Part shown: positions 16,669-26,525 of the stretch, piece after piece
Position numbering within the stretch: the first letter of the stretch is position 1
Layout: the number at the start of each line of letters is the position of its first letter
Assembly: GCF_017874545.1 (NCBI RefSeq)
Contig: NZ_JAGGLT010000020.1
Coordinates: 1 to 63,317, forward strand
Length of the DNA stretch: 63,317 nt
Direction of reading: 5' to 3'
Source: Thermoanaerobacterium butyriciformans
GTDB taxonomy: Bacteria > Bacillota > Thermoanaerobacteria > Thermoanaerobacterales > Thermoanaerobacteraceae
Program-made: the position numbers and the translations under genes
The notes under the pieces: model-generated
The model's input: only the letters and a program-made list of their open reading frames with translations
The model's database searches: none
Told to the model about the DNA's origin: nothing

Positions 16669-17877
16669 TCAAAGCGTTAATGCTCTTTTAGGACAAATAA
16701 TTGTACATAGTGAACATCCATCACATTTTTCGGCATCCACAACTAACTGTCCATTTTTAAATTTTAATGCATCATAACCGGCATCGCCACATACCTTTAC
16801 ACACTTTCCACATTGAATACACAATTTATTATTGATTTGAACCACTTTTTTAACTATACTTAACGCAGAATGATCTTTTATACGATTCAATGACTTCCCT
16901 TTAATTTCAGTAATTTTTTTAATATTTTTGTTGCGCATATATCTTTCTAATCCTTCTATAAAATTTATAATAATGTCATATCCTTCTATCATAACAGCAG
17001 TACAAACTTGAACAGCGGATGCACCTAAAAGCATATACTCAACAGCGTGTTCCCAAGAAGATATACCTCCTATACCAAATATCGGTAGATTAATGCTTTT
17101 AGCTATTTGCGATACAGCTCTTAATCCTATAGGTTTAACTGCCAGTCCTGAATATCCACCATATGTTGAATAACCGTCTACCGAAGGAAGTGGCTCCATC
17201 GTATCTAAATTTATACCTATAAGACATTGCACCGTATTTATAGCTGAAATGCCATCTGCACCACCATTTTGAGCAGCTTTTGCTATAGATATGATGTCCG
17301 TAACATTAGGAGTAAGTTTCACAATCACTGGAATATTCACAACTTGCTTAACCCATTCAGTTAATTCGGAAGTCATTTTTGCATTTTGGCCTATAGCAGC
17401 ACCAACACCCATTTCTGGCATACCATGTGGGCATGAAAAATTTAATTCCAACGCATCAACACCTGAATCTGCTACCTTTTTGGCTAACTCCTGCCACTCT
17501 TTTTTGTCGGCTTCTGCCATAATACTACCAATTAGAATGCGATTTGGGTACTGTATTTTTATTTCTTCTATTTCTTTTAACCAGATAGTTAGAGGACGTT
17601 TGCTCACAAGTTCAATATTTTGAAAACCTACTATTTCACCATGATTTCCTCTAATAACGTTAAAACGTGGTTTTACGTCAACAATATTCATATTGTCGGG
17701 TTTTAATGTCTTTAATACGGCACCACCCCACCCCATATCAAATGCTCTTTTAATCATAGTACCATATGCAGTTGGTGGTCCAGATGCCAGTACAAAAGGA
17801 TTGGGAAATTTTATACCACAAAATTCTGTTGAAATATCTATACATTTACTATTTTTTTCATATAATATAGGCTCCAT
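16669..17877 (-). CDS. preA: Dihydropyrimidine dehydrogenase subunit PreA (with 2[4Fe-4S] tail)
   Basis: Predicted to reduce uracil or thymine to the 5,6-dihydro form. Residues ~12-330 form a dihydroorotate-dehydrogenase-like FMN barrel (GIKFPNPFVLASGPPT, ALELNFSCPHGMPEMG, PVIVKLTPNV, GADGISAINT). The C-terminus has two ferredoxin motifs, CIQCGKCVKVCG and CDGCSLCTIICP. In E. coli PreA pairs with the flavoprotein PreT that accepts electrons from NADH; no preT is present in this window, so electrons may come from ferredoxin or an unlinked partner. Start uncertain among three close codons; ATG at 17877 has the best ribosome-site spacing. Confidence 0.88.
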   Translation of the reverse strand: MEPILYEKNSKCIDISTEFCGIKFPNPFVLASGPPTAYGTMIKRAFDMGWGGAVLKTLKPDNMNIVDVKPRFNVIRGNHGEIVGFQNIELVSKRPLTIWLKEIEEIKIQYPNRILIGSIMAEADKKEWQELAKKVADSGVDALELNFSCPHGMPEMGVGAAIGQNAKMTSELTEWVKQVVNIPVIVKLTPNVTDIISIAKAAQNGGADGISAINTVQCLIGINLDTMEPLPSVDGYSTYGGYSGLAVKPIGLRAVSQIAKSINLPIFGIGGISSWEHAVEYMLLGASAVQVCTAVMIEGYDIIINFIEGLERYMRNKNIKKITEIKGKSLNRIKDHSALSIVKKVVQINNKLCIQCGKCVKVCGDAGYDALKFKNGQLVVDAEKCDGCSLCTIICPKRALTL

Positions 17878-18035
17878 CTGCATCACCTTTATTCCTTCCT
17901 TAAAATTTGAATTGAGTGATATTCGACACCCATTAAAAGTATAATTTATAGGTAACGATAACTGTTAATCATATCAACCAAATATTTTATAATATCGCTA
18001 TTCCTCTAATCTGTAATTTCGTTAAAAACTGTATT

Positions 18036-19424
18036 CTATACCAAAATTGGTGCCTGTCGTTTTAAGAACTTTCCAAAACCTTTTCTCCCGATAAAGTTTC
18101 CATTCTCAACAATTATATTGCCTCTTAAAATGGTAATTACAGGATACCCTGTTACTTCAAACCCTTCATATGGCGTGTAATCCACATTTTCATGGAGTTT
18201 ACTTTTAGTTATTACTTTTTTTACATTAGGATCAAATATTACAATATCCGCATCACTGCCAACAGCTATGGTCCCTTTTGAAGGATACAATCCAAAAATT
18301 TTAGCCGGATTAGTAGCCGTTACCTCAACAAAACGCTGAAGACTTAATTTTCCCATATCAGCTCCATAGCTATACATTAGCGCCATCCTTGTCTCTATAC
18401 CTGGAGCACCATTTGGAATTTTACCAAAAAATTCTAAACCTAAATCCTTCTGACCCTTTAAAAAGAATGGACAGTGGTCTGTTGATACTGCTTGTATTTC
18501 TCCTTTAGCAAGTCCATCCCAAAGAGAATTTAAATTCTCTTTCGGCCTTAGAGGAGGTGACATAACATATTTTGCCCCCATAAAATTTGGCTCTTCATAT
18601 TTCTCTTCAGATAGCAATAGATATTGCGGGCAAGTCTCCGCCATAACCGGCAATCTCTGTTCTCTTGCCCTCGCAAGCTCTATCAAAGACTCTTTACAGC
18701 TTAAATGCACTATATAAAGCGGAGCATTAGCAAAACTCGCTATCTTTATAGCACGACTTACAGCTTCTGCTTCTGCCACCGTCGGACGGCTCATTGCATG
18801 GTACTTAGGCTCTATTTTACCTTCCTTATAAAATTTTTTTATTAAATAGTCAATTATATAATAATTTTCAGCGTGTACACATATCAATCCACCATTCTCT
18901 TTTGCCATAATCAATGCCTTTAACAGTACATCATCATTTACCTTCAAACCATCATAGGTCATAAAAAGCTTGAAACTGGAATAACCATTTTTTATAGCTC
19001 TTGGCATTTCGTTTAATATATCTTCATTCATATCAGTTATAGCTATATGAAATCCATAATCAATAACCGCTTTGCCATCAGCCTTTTTATGCCACGTTTC
19101 TGCAGCTTGCTGTAAAGACTGCCCTTTTGCTTGTATTGCAAAATCAACTATAGTCGTAGTTCCACCACATGCAGCTGCAATTGTACCTGTTTCAAAATCA
19201 TCGCTAGAGACAGTACCACCAAAAGGCATTTCCAAATGAGTATGAACATCAATTCCTCCTGGAAATACATATTTACCTTCCGCGTCGATAATATTAGCTC
19301 CATCTCCTGTTATGTCTTGTCCTAAAGCAACTATAATACCATCCTTTACCGCCACATCTGATTTAAACGCATCAGATGCTGTTACAACAGTCCCTCGCTT
19401 TATAATAAGGTCATATTTCCTCAT
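18036..19424 (-). CDS. hydA: Dihydropyrimidinase (D-hydantoinase family)
   Basis: Opens the ring of dihydrouracil to N-carbamoyl-beta-alanine. About 462 residues of the amidohydrolase superfamily: metal HTHLE at H61/H63, carboxylated Lys at K152 (SFKLFMTYDG), CVHAEN, IVHLSC and the catalytic Asp in STDHCPF. Members hydrolyse hydantoins as well; the neighbours favour the pyrimidine role. ATG at 19424 lies 6 nt after GGAGGTG. The next gene upstream is a permease remnant. Confidence 0.92.
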   Translation of the reverse strand: MRKYDLIIKRGTVVTASDAFKSDVAVKDGIIVALGQDITGDGANIIDAEGKYVFPGGIDVHTHLEMPFGGTVSSDDFETGTIAAACGGTTTIVDFAIQAKGQSLQQAAETWHKKADGKAVIDYGFHIAITDMNEDILNEMPRAIKNGYSSFKLFMTYDGLKVNDDVLLKALIMAKENGGLICVHAENYYIIDYLIKKFYKEGKIEPKYHAMSRPTVAEAEAVSRAIKIASFANAPLYIVHLSCKESLIELARAREQRLPVMAETCPQYLLLSEEKYEEPNFMGAKYVMSPPLRPKENLNSLWDGLAKGEIQAVSTDHCPFFLKGQKDLGLEFFGKIPNGAPGIETRMALMYSYGADMGKLSLQRFVEVTATNPAKIFGLYPSKGTIAVGSDADIVIFDPNVKKVITKSKLHENVDYTPYEGFEVTGYPVITILRGNIIVENGNFIGRKGFGKFLKRQAPILV

Positions 19425-19490
19425 TATTAACACCTCCAAGAATATTTAATAGCCAATTTACATCATAAATGTTATTTTTATGAGAAATTT

Positions 19491-20288
19491 TTATTCATTT
19501 GAATGTCTACTGATTTCTGTTTTATAAAATTGAATACTCGGATTATACATCAACAGAAAATATAAGATACCAGAAACGAATAGTCCTACGAACCATGCAT
19601 AATCTGATAGAACACTTAACATCGGAACTATCTTGCCAATTAGTGCAAAAAGTACTCCAGCAATTAATGCAATAATTGCTTTTATATTAAAACCTTTGGA
19701 GTAAAAATACTCTCCTTCTTCAGTGTAAAGATCCCTAAGATTAAGCTTTGTCCTTCTACAAATCCAATAATCGCATATCATTATACCAGCAATTGGTCCA
19801 AGAACACCTGAATATGTGCCCAACCAGTTATAGATATATCCACTTGGATCTGCTAGAAGCCTCCATGGCATTATTAATATTCCAATAATACCCGTAATCA
19901 ATCCTCCACTTTTAAAACTGATATATTTCGGTAATAGATTAGAAAAATCATATGCTGGAGAAACTGTATTTGCAGCAATATTAACAGATAAAGAAGCAAC
20001 AATAACGCCAAAAAAACCAATTAATATAGCAAGAGGATTAGAGAATTTTGATATTATTTGTACAGGATCACATATAGCTTTGCCATATATTATTTCTGAT
20101 GCTGATGTGATTATTATACCCATTCCAGAAAATACGGCCATGGTTGTAGGCAAACCTAAAATTTGTCCCTTAATTTGTTGTTTTTGCGACTTAGCAAATC
20201 TTGTAAAATCAGGTATATTCAAAGATAATGTTGCCCAAAATCCTATCATACCCGTAAGCGATGGAAAAAAGACCTTTAACCATCTCTA
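19491..20288 (-). pseudogene. NCS1 permease, C-terminal fragment (PucI/hydantoin-permease type)
   Basis: The open frame gives about 265 residues beginning RWLKVFFPSLTGMIGFWAT and continuing LSLNIPDFTRFAKSQ, PWRLLADPSGYIYNWLGTYS and GIMICDYW, the C-terminal half of an NCS1 nucleobase/allantoin/hydantoin permease (~490 residues when whole). Good family similarity continues upstream of the first ATG to an in-frame TAG near 20286, so the gene is cut, not short. The N-terminal piece lies 3 kb away at 23460-23609 on the same strand, and about 190 residues of the middle are missing. It cannot be functional as a transporter. Confidence 0.8.
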
Positions 20289-20353
20289 TTAATAAAAAGT
20301 CCAGATTAAAACTCAACTAAATATAATACTAGAACTATATATTCTTTGTCATG

Positions 20354-21628
20354 CTACTTTTTAAAATCGATCTTCTCTTCATTTTCACTAATTTTTAACG
20401 TAGTTTTACTTGGGATAGTTTCAGCAATTATTCTTCCATTTCTGATTGAGTATCTGACAGGTACCTGTCTGCGTATGGCATCATACTCATCTTCTGCTGA
20501 AAGTATGATTAAATTTGCAGGTTTGCCTTCCTCTATACCGTATTTATCTTCTATATGCAAAGTCTTGGCACTGTTTGTTGTTATCAAATCTATAGAGTTT
20601 ACAATCTGCTCATAACCCATAAGCTGGCACACATGTATTCCCATTTGCAAAACCTGAAGCATGTTTCCTGTTCCCAGCGGGTACCATGGATCAAATATAT
20701 CATCGTGGCCAAAACATACATTGATTTCAGATTCCAAAAGTTCTTTTACTCTTGTAATACCACGTCTCTTCGGATAAGTATCAAATCTACCCTGCAGATG
20801 AATATTAACCAATGGGTTAGCTACAAAATTTATATTAGACATTTTTAAAAGCCTGAATAATTTGTAGGCATAAGCGTTATTATATGAGTGCATTGCAGTT
20901 GTATGGCTTACAGTAACCTTTTCTCCCATACCATAGGCAATGGCTTCCGCTGCTACTACTTCTACAAATCTTGACTGTTCATCATCAATTTCATCACAAT
21001 GTACATCTATAAGTCTGTCATATTTATCAGCCAATTTAAATATTTTTCTTATAGAATCCACGCCATACTCTCTGGTAAATTCAAAATGCGGTATTCCTCC
21101 AACTACATCAGCGCCCAATCTGAGAGACTCTTCCATTAAATCTACTCCATTGTGGAATGAATTGATTCCTTCCTGAGGAAAGGCAACTATCTGCAAATCC
21201 ATCCATGAAGCTACCTGTTCCTTTACTTCTAATATGGCTTTTAATGCAGTAAGGTTAGGATCTGTTACGTCTACATGTGTTCTAACACTCTGTATTCCCT
21301 GAGCAGACTGCCATCTTAATACTTTATTAACTCTTTGCTTCACATCTTCACTGGACAACAGTGCTTTTCTCTCAGACCAACGCTCAATTCCTTCGAATAA
21401 TGTCCCGCTTATATTCCATTTTGGTTCACCTGCGGTTAAAGCTGTATCAAGATGAATGTGCGGCTCAATAAATGGAGGAAGCACAAGCTGTCCCTCTGCA
21501 TCAAGAATTTCTTCGTTTTCTATATTTAAATCTTCCTCAGATTTTGTAATTTTTATTATTGATTTGTTATCTATAAGTAACTGCCAAAGACCTTCCTTAT
21601 CTCTGAGTCTTGCATTTTTAATAATCAT
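20354..21628 (-). CDS. codA: Cytosine deaminase CodA
   Basis: Deaminates cytosine to uracil plus ammonia, feeding the uracil pathway downstream. 424 residues, close to E. coli CodA, with metal motif PHIHLDTAL near residue 60, [21 protein letters not shown] and [13 protein letters not shown]. Located 18 nt after codB with an AAGGGGG ribosome site, forming a codB-codA pair. Confidence 0.93.
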   Translation of the reverse strand: MIIKNARLRDKEGLWQLLIDNKSIIKITKSEEDLNIENEEILDAEGQLVLPPFIEPHIHLDTALTAGEPKWNISGTLFEGIERWSERKALLSSEDVKQRVNKVLRWQSAQGIQSVRTHVDVTDPNLTALKAILEVKEQVASWMDLQIVAFPQEGINSFHNGVDLMEESLRLGADVVGGIPHFEFTREYGVDSIRKIFKLADKYDRLIDVHCDEIDDEQSRFVEVVAAEAIAYGMGEKVTVSHTTAMHSYNNAYAYKLFRLLKMSNINFVANPLVNIHLQGRFDTYPKRRGITRVKELLESEINVCFGHDDIFDPWYPLGTGNMLQVLQMGIHVCQLMGYEQIVNSIDLITTNSAKTLHIEDKYGIEEGKPANLIILSAEDEYDAIRRQVPVRYSIRNGRIIAETIPSKTTLKISENEEKIDFKK

Positions 21629-21646
21629 ATCTAGACCCCCTTAAAA

Positions 21647-23041
21647 TTAATCCAATTTTCTATTTTTACATATCAAATAGTATATAACTCCTGCTATCAC
21701 AATTACAGGATAGGTAACTCCGATACTTTGATTTAAAATGCCTATTTTTTTGATTATAAGATATATTATTACGGAGGCTACCCATACTGCTATGGCATAC
21801 AAGTTATAACCATTGCTATACCAATACTTTCCTCCTTTTTCATCAAAATATTTCGTATCATACTTTTGTTTATGTATGAAATAGAAATCTACAACTATTA
21901 TTGCGAAAATCGGTCCAAACACCATACCTATATAATCCAGAAAACCTATGAAAGTATTGAGAAAACTGTTTAAATAAAGAGGTATTAAAGTAATTACGGC
22001 TGTTGCTATTGTAACTATCCATAATGCTGTTATAGATTTTACTTTTTTCGTTATATTGGTTAGAGATATACCTGCAGCCATTAAATTTACTGCATTTGCT
22101 GTAGTACTGGTTATTATAATTATCAGAAGTGCTACAGCTCCAAGTCCGAGCTTACTTACAATTGTACTTGGATCTGAATTGTTTGGATCATATACTCCTG
22201 TTGTAATTGCAGTACCTATAGCTCCAATAATTCCCACAAAAGCAAACCAGAATAATCCAACATTTGCGCCAATCATAGGTGCTACCGTAGCAGTATTTTT
22301 ATTTCTTCCATATCGAGTAAATTCCGCAATAGCTGGTACCCAGCCTAAACTGAAAGCTGCCATTGCATCCATCGCTGCTCCTATTGGCATTGATTTATCA
22401 ACAGGTGGTCTCCAATTCATAATTGCTGTCAATGAAACATGATTTAAAACTACTACTGTTTCCCAAACACCTAAAATCAATATAAATACTACACCAATTC
22501 TTTCAACCAGCTTTATTGATTTACGTCCTGTAGCTATAGACAAAAGGTGAAGTATACTCATTATTCCAATTCCTACAAGCATAGTTTTTTGGCCTCCCGC
22601 TTCTCCAAAAGCAGGCCATCCAAGTAAATCCTTTATAAGAAAGCTTGCAGATATTGCTGCTATAAATGTATTTACCGCAGTCCATCCAATAAATTGAGTA
22701 ATATTTAAAATTGAGGGAAGATAACTGCCGCGAATTCCAAAGGAAGGCCTTGTAAGTGCCATAGTTGAAGTTCCTACTTTATAACCTATGTAACCTATCA
22801 ATGCCATGATAAAATATGCTACTGGATTGGCAACTAAAGTAACTATTAATGCTCCTGTAAAAGCACTTCCTGCAACCACTCCGCCTACATACCAAGAACC
22901 ATTATTTGCATTAGCACCTATCCATGTAGCAAGCATATCTGTAAAGCTTATGTTTCTTGCGTACTCTGGTACAGGTTCTATTGCTGAGTATTCTTTATGT
23001 ACAATCTCAACTTCAACTGCTTTTCTTTCATTTATTTCCAT
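21647..23041 (-). CDS. codB: Cytosine permease CodB (NCS1 family)
   Basis: Cytosine:cation symporter of the inner membrane. 464 residues with about twelve hydrophobic spans, the NCS1 features TWIGANANNGSWYVGGVV at the first span and a cytoplasmic VPAIAEFTRYGRN loop near residue 235. Pairing with codA supports cytosine as substrate. It sits between the two halves of a broken second NCS1 permease, which it may have replaced functionally. Confidence 0.88.
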   Translation of the reverse strand: MEINERKAVEVEIVHKEYSAIEPVPEYARNISFTDMLATWIGANANNGSWYVGGVVAGSAFTGALIVTLVANPVAYFIMALIGYIGYKVGTSTMALTRPSFGIRGSYLPSILNITQFIGWTAVNTFIAAISASFLIKDLLGWPAFGEAGGQKTMLVGIGIMSILHLLSIATGRKSIKLVERIGVVFILILGVWETVVVLNHVSLTAIMNWRPPVDKSMPIGAAMDAMAAFSLGWVPAIAEFTRYGRNKNTATVAPMIGANVGLFWFAFVGIIGAIGTAITTGVYDPNNSDPSTIVSKLGLGAVALLIIIITSTTANAVNLMAAGISLTNITKKVKSITALWIVTIATAVITLIPLYLNSFLNTFIGFLDYIGMVFGPIFAIIVVDFYFIHKQKYDTKYFDEKGGKYWYSNGYNLYAIAVWVASVIIYLIIKKIGILNQSIGVTYPVIVIAGVIYYLICKNRKLD

Positions 23042-23288
23042 AGCTCTTATGAAACCTCCTTATAGTTTTATAAATTATTATATCCTAAATTTCACGTACA
23101 TTTTTAATCAGCTTCAAATAACACTATTTTAAGAAGAATTTAACCTGTTTCTTGAAAATTTTAACATGTATATCGCCACCTTTCAATCATTTTGGATAAA
23201 TTATTATTTTCAACTTTTTGATGAGAATATTTATTATGCTCTTCAAGTTATTCACAGAGCAATGCTCAATTTTTAGGTAGTATTCTTG

Positions 23289-23609
23289 TTATGTCATGCA
23301 TTTTTCATACACGTCTTTGTACGGATAATTTTCTGACAACTTCATGATCACATACCTAGCAGTTTTGATTATTTTAGCGGCAAGAAATACATACTCCAAA
23401 CGAAATGTCTTTATTTGCTGTGTGTATTTTGAAACGCTTAAAGAATCAAATTTAAATAGCATCGGAATACAATGCGCCATTCCAATCCATAAAGCTGTGT
23501 AATTGTAAGTATTCCATGTCCTTTCATTAATCGTAGTCGGAGCAAGATCGTTGTTAAATAATCTACTTTTAGTAATTTCTTCTTTAAGTTCATACATTTC
23601 TTCTTTCAT
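23289..23609 (-). pseudogene. Chimeric ORF: NCS1 permease N-terminus joined to a transposase tail
   Basis: A 106-residue open frame with a good GGGGGAG ribosome site. The first ~50 residues (to 23460) end NERTWNTYNYTALWIGMAHC, the classic opening of a PucI-type NCS1 permease. After CIPM the sequence changes to KFDSLSVSKYTQQ and FLAAKIIKTARYVIMKLSEN, soluble and basic, resembling the C-terminus of IS4/IS1380-like DDE transposases. The join marks an old insertion/deletion. The permease half is clear; the transposase identity is a moderate-confidence reading. Neither half should function. Confidence 0.65.
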
Positions 23610-23666
23610 AAATAATCTCCCCCTTTTTTTCACATTAACTTATCTTGATATATGAATTAAATTATT

Positions 23667-25028
23667 TTATGTTTTTTCAATATACTCATCTACAAAATCT
23701 AAAACCTCATCAAGAATTGATAATGCTTCCTTTAATTCCTCCTCCTTTATAATCAAAGGTGGAGCCACTAATATGCAGTTTTCATGAGAGTAGGTAGAAA
23801 ATCCTCTCTCTCTTAACTTATCTATAATTCTGGGCATTATTTTTTCAGGGTCTTTTCCATATGGAACTAAAGGTTCCTTTGTACCTTTATGTTTAACAAG
23901 TTCTACCGCCGAAAAAAGTCCTATATATCTTACATCACCAACACATGCATGCTTTTCTTTTAACTTTTCTAATTCGGCACCCAAAACTTTCCCCATCTTC
24001 TTTGAATTTTCTATTAATCCTTCTTTTTCATATACATCTATAGTTGCACAACCTGCTGCACAACCTATTGGATGTGCATTATATGTTAAGCCACACATTA
24101 AAACATTATCATCAAAATATTCTGCTATCTTTTTGTCTACAATAACGCCACCCAAAGGCTCATACCCACAAGTAATTCCTTTTGCAAATGTTATAATATC
24201 TGGTTTTACATTCCAATTATCACATGCAAACCACTCTCCCGTTCTTCCCCATCCTGTCATGACCTCATCACACACCATAAGTATCCCAAATTCATCACAT
24301 ATATCCCTTATTCCTTGTAAATATCCTTTAGGTGGAATAATTACTCCGTTACTTCCAGTCACTGTTTCAAGAAAAATCGCCGCTACATTATCCGCACCTT
24401 CATAAATAATTTGCTCCTTAAGCTTATTCAAATAATACCTGCTTGCCTCCTCTTCACTCTTAAATTCTATTTTTTCACGATAAATATATGGATCAAAGAA
24501 TTTAATAAACCCAGTCAATCCCGGCTCACAAGTATATCTTCTTGGTTCTCCGCTTAGATTTGCAGCTCCGAAGCTAGCTCCATGGTATGATCGATATCTT
24601 GAAAATATTTTTTGCCTTCCTGTAAACATCCTTGCTATTTTTATCGCATTTTCGTTGGCATCCGCTCCACCTAATGTAAAAAATACCTTACCCATATTAT
24701 CTGGAGCCTTTTCTATTACTTTTGCAGCCAACCTTGATCTAACATCAACAGCATAGCTTGGTCCGATAAAAGGAAGCCTTTCCGCTTGCTCTTTTATTGC
24801 TTTTATAATCTCTTTATTTCCATGTCCTACATTTACATTTACTAGCTGAGAAGACATATCAAAATACCTTTTTCCATTAATATCCCAAAAATAAATTCCT
24901 TCTGCTTTTGTAATAACCAATGGATTAAGATTTTTCTGAGCGCTCCAAGAATGTAAATTGTATCTCTTGTCATATTCCCTTATATTGTCTTCATCCATAA
25001 CAATTTCATTATCTTCTTTAGTTAACAT
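23667..25028 (-). CDS. Class III aminotransferase, probable beta-alanine transaminase
   Basis: PLP enzyme predicted to move the amino group of beta-alanine to pyruvate or 2-oxoglutarate, giving malonate semialdehyde. 453 residues, with the cofactor-binding GADANENAIK near 121, CDEVMTGWGRTG near 253 and the Schiff-base Lys K283 in FAKGITCGYEP. Family members also use taurine, GABA or 4-aminobutyrate-like substrates; beta-alanine is inferred from the ureidopropionase downstream and dehydrogenase upstream. ATG at 25028 lies after GGAGGG; a large hairpin (25066-25131) precedes it. Confidence 0.85.
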   Translation of the reverse strand: MLTKEDNEIVMDEDNIREYDKRYNLHSWSAQKNLNPLVITKAEGIYFWDINGKRYFDMSSQLVNVNVGHGNKEIIKAIKEQAERLPFIGPSYAVDVRSRLAAKVIEKAPDNMGKVFFTLGGADANENAIKIARMFTGRQKIFSRYRSYHGASFGAANLSGEPRRYTCEPGLTGFIKFFDPYIYREKIEFKSEEEASRYYLNKLKEQIIYEGADNVAAIFLETVTGSNGVIIPPKGYLQGIRDICDEFGILMVCDEVMTGWGRTGEWFACDNWNVKPDIITFAKGITCGYEPLGGVIVDKKIAEYFDDNVLMCGLTYNAHPIGCAAGCATIDVYEKEGLIENSKKMGKVLGAELEKLKEKHACVGDVRYIGLFSAVELVKHKGTKEPLVPYGKDPEKIMPRIIDKLRERGFSTYSHENCILVAPPLIIKEEELKEALSILDEVLDFVDEYIEKT

Positions 25029-25065
25029 TTTAGCCCTCCTCACTTAAAATATTAATTTAACACCG

Positions 25066-25131
25066 TAAAATAGAAATGGTGCTAATCATAAGGCATTTTC
25101 TGTACCTTTAATTAGCACCATTGCTATTTTA
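25066..25131 (-). terminator. Large hairpin between pucR-like gene and aminotransferase gene
   Basis: Arms of 21 nt (25066-25086 and 25111-25131) match with one mismatch around AATGGTGCTAAT; an inner AAGG/CCTT pairing extends the stem. The base of the stem is A/T only, giving T-rich tails on both strands, so it could terminate the regulator transcript or act as an attenuator ahead of the aminotransferase. Its distance from the aminotransferase start is about 40 nt. Confidence 0.55.
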
Positions 25132-25247
25132 GTATATTAATTGTTTTTAGTCTTATCTTTAAAGCTTAAATAAATTTTACATAATAATTAATAAAATGTC
25201 ATCCTACATTATGTAGCATTATTTTCATAAATTTTAATACAATAGAT

Positions 25248-26462
25248 TCAATATTTGAGAAATTTTCCAATAGCCAATGCTACTTGTAAATTAAATTTGG
25301 TTTCCCAATCAGATAAATCCACATTAAGGATTTCCTCAATTTTTTTTATTCTATAGTTCAAAGTACTGCGATGTATAAAGAGATCTTTAGCGGTTTTTAC
25401 AAAATTACCATTGTTTTGTAAAAATACCTCCAATGTATTAATGAGATCAGCTCTTGAGCTTTCATCATATTTCATCATTGGTTCCATCAATTCATTGAAA
25501 AAAGAAATCATTTCACTCTTATCCTTCATTTCAAATAAAAGTCGAAAAATTCCCGCTTCACTATAACTATAAACTGAATTGCCTCCCATTATTTTATAAG
25601 CCAGCTTTAAAGCTCTTTCAGCCTCTTTTAAACTATTTTTTATATCTTTTAAATTAGAATAATATCGTCCTATTCCAATGCTAACTTTTAATGGAGATAG
25701 CTGCTCGATAACACTTTTTCTTATTTCCTCTGCAATTCCTACTACTGAGCTTTCATCTTCTGCTTCCTTTTTAGATATGAGAGATATAACAGAATCACCA
25801 CGAATTAAAGAAAGCGGTCTCTTGCCGTTTTTTTCTAATGTATTGTTTACAATCTGCTGCAAACAAAATTTTATATCCATTATCTTCTTTTCGTCTTTTA
25901 TGTTGCTCTTATTTATATATTGCCCAAATTTATCTATATCTGTAATCATAACACAGTTTTGATGACTGATGTTAAAGCCATGATATTCTGCCCTGCTTAC
26001 AAAAACCTCTTCAGATTTAAAATCTGTAAAAAGTATGTTTTCTAAAAATTCTCCTATTGACTTTTCCTCAATTGACTTTTTTATAATAAAATTACATATT
26101 ATCTCTGTAACATCAACAAGTTTAACCTCCCAAGGAAGCTCAAAAAGCGGGAAATCAAGCCTATCGGCTAATAAAATAGCTTCTTTCGGAATATTCTTGA
26201 TATAAGGTCCCACATTTATCACAAGTCCTGCCAGATTCTTCGAATTTATTTCTTCAATAATTTTCATCAGAATATCAACATTATCTTTTATGCTTATACC
26301 TGTTGTAAAGAGCAACTCACCTCCATGAACCCATTTAGAAACATCAGGAATATCTACAACATGCACCCAGCTTAAATTCCTGTCAAGACCGTTTTTTCCA
26401 CCAACTAATCTAAACTTTTTCAAAGATGGAAGCACTAGTATATCTCTGCACTTTATACTCAT
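25248..26462 (-). CDS. PucR/CdaR-family transcriptional regulator
   Basis: 404 residues in three parts: an N-terminal PucR-type sensing domain (about 1-130, with GLDRNLSWVHVVDIPD and GGELLFTTG), a middle domain like a degenerate nucleotide-cyclase fold (about 170-320), and a C-terminal helix-turn-helix (NGNFVKTAKDLFIHRSTLNY then RIKKIEEIL). Such proteins usually sense a purine or pyrimidine breakdown intermediate and activate a neighbouring catabolic operon. Flanked by the aminotransferase and Fe-dehydrogenase genes, it is the likely regulator of this cluster. ATG follows AAAGGGA. Confidence 0.88.
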   Translation of the reverse strand: MSIKCRDILVLPSLKKFRLVGGKNGLDRNLSWVHVVDIPDVSKWVHGGELLFTTGISIKDNVDILMKIIEEINSKNLAGLVINVGPYIKNIPKEAILLADRLDFPLFELPWEVKLVDVTEIICNFIIKKSIEEKSIGEFLENILFTDFKSEEVFVSRAEYHGFNISHQNCVMITDIDKFGQYINKSNIKDEKKIMDIKFCLQQIVNNTLEKNGKRPLSLIRGDSVISLISKKEAEDESSVVGIAEEIRKSVIEQLSPLKVSIGIGRYYSNLKDIKNSLKEAERALKLAYKIMGGNSVYSYSEAGIFRLLFEMKDKSEMISFFNELMEPMMKYDESSRADLINTLEVFLQNNGNFVKTAKDLFIHRSTLNYRIKKIEEILNVDLSDWETKFNLQVALAIGKFLKY

Positions 26463-26489
26463 ACATAACCATTCCCTTTTTTAAAAGGT

Positions 26490-26513
26490 AAAAAACAATG
26501 GTATAATACCATT
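26490..26513 (-). terminator. Terminator after the Fe-alcohol dehydrogenase gene
   Basis: AATGGTA-TTA-TACCATT followed by GTTTTTT on the minus strand, 13 nt past the dehydrogenase stop and just ahead of the regulator start. It separates the dehydrogenase transcript from the regulator. Confidence 0.75.
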
Positions 26514-26525
26514 ACCAGATATGTC

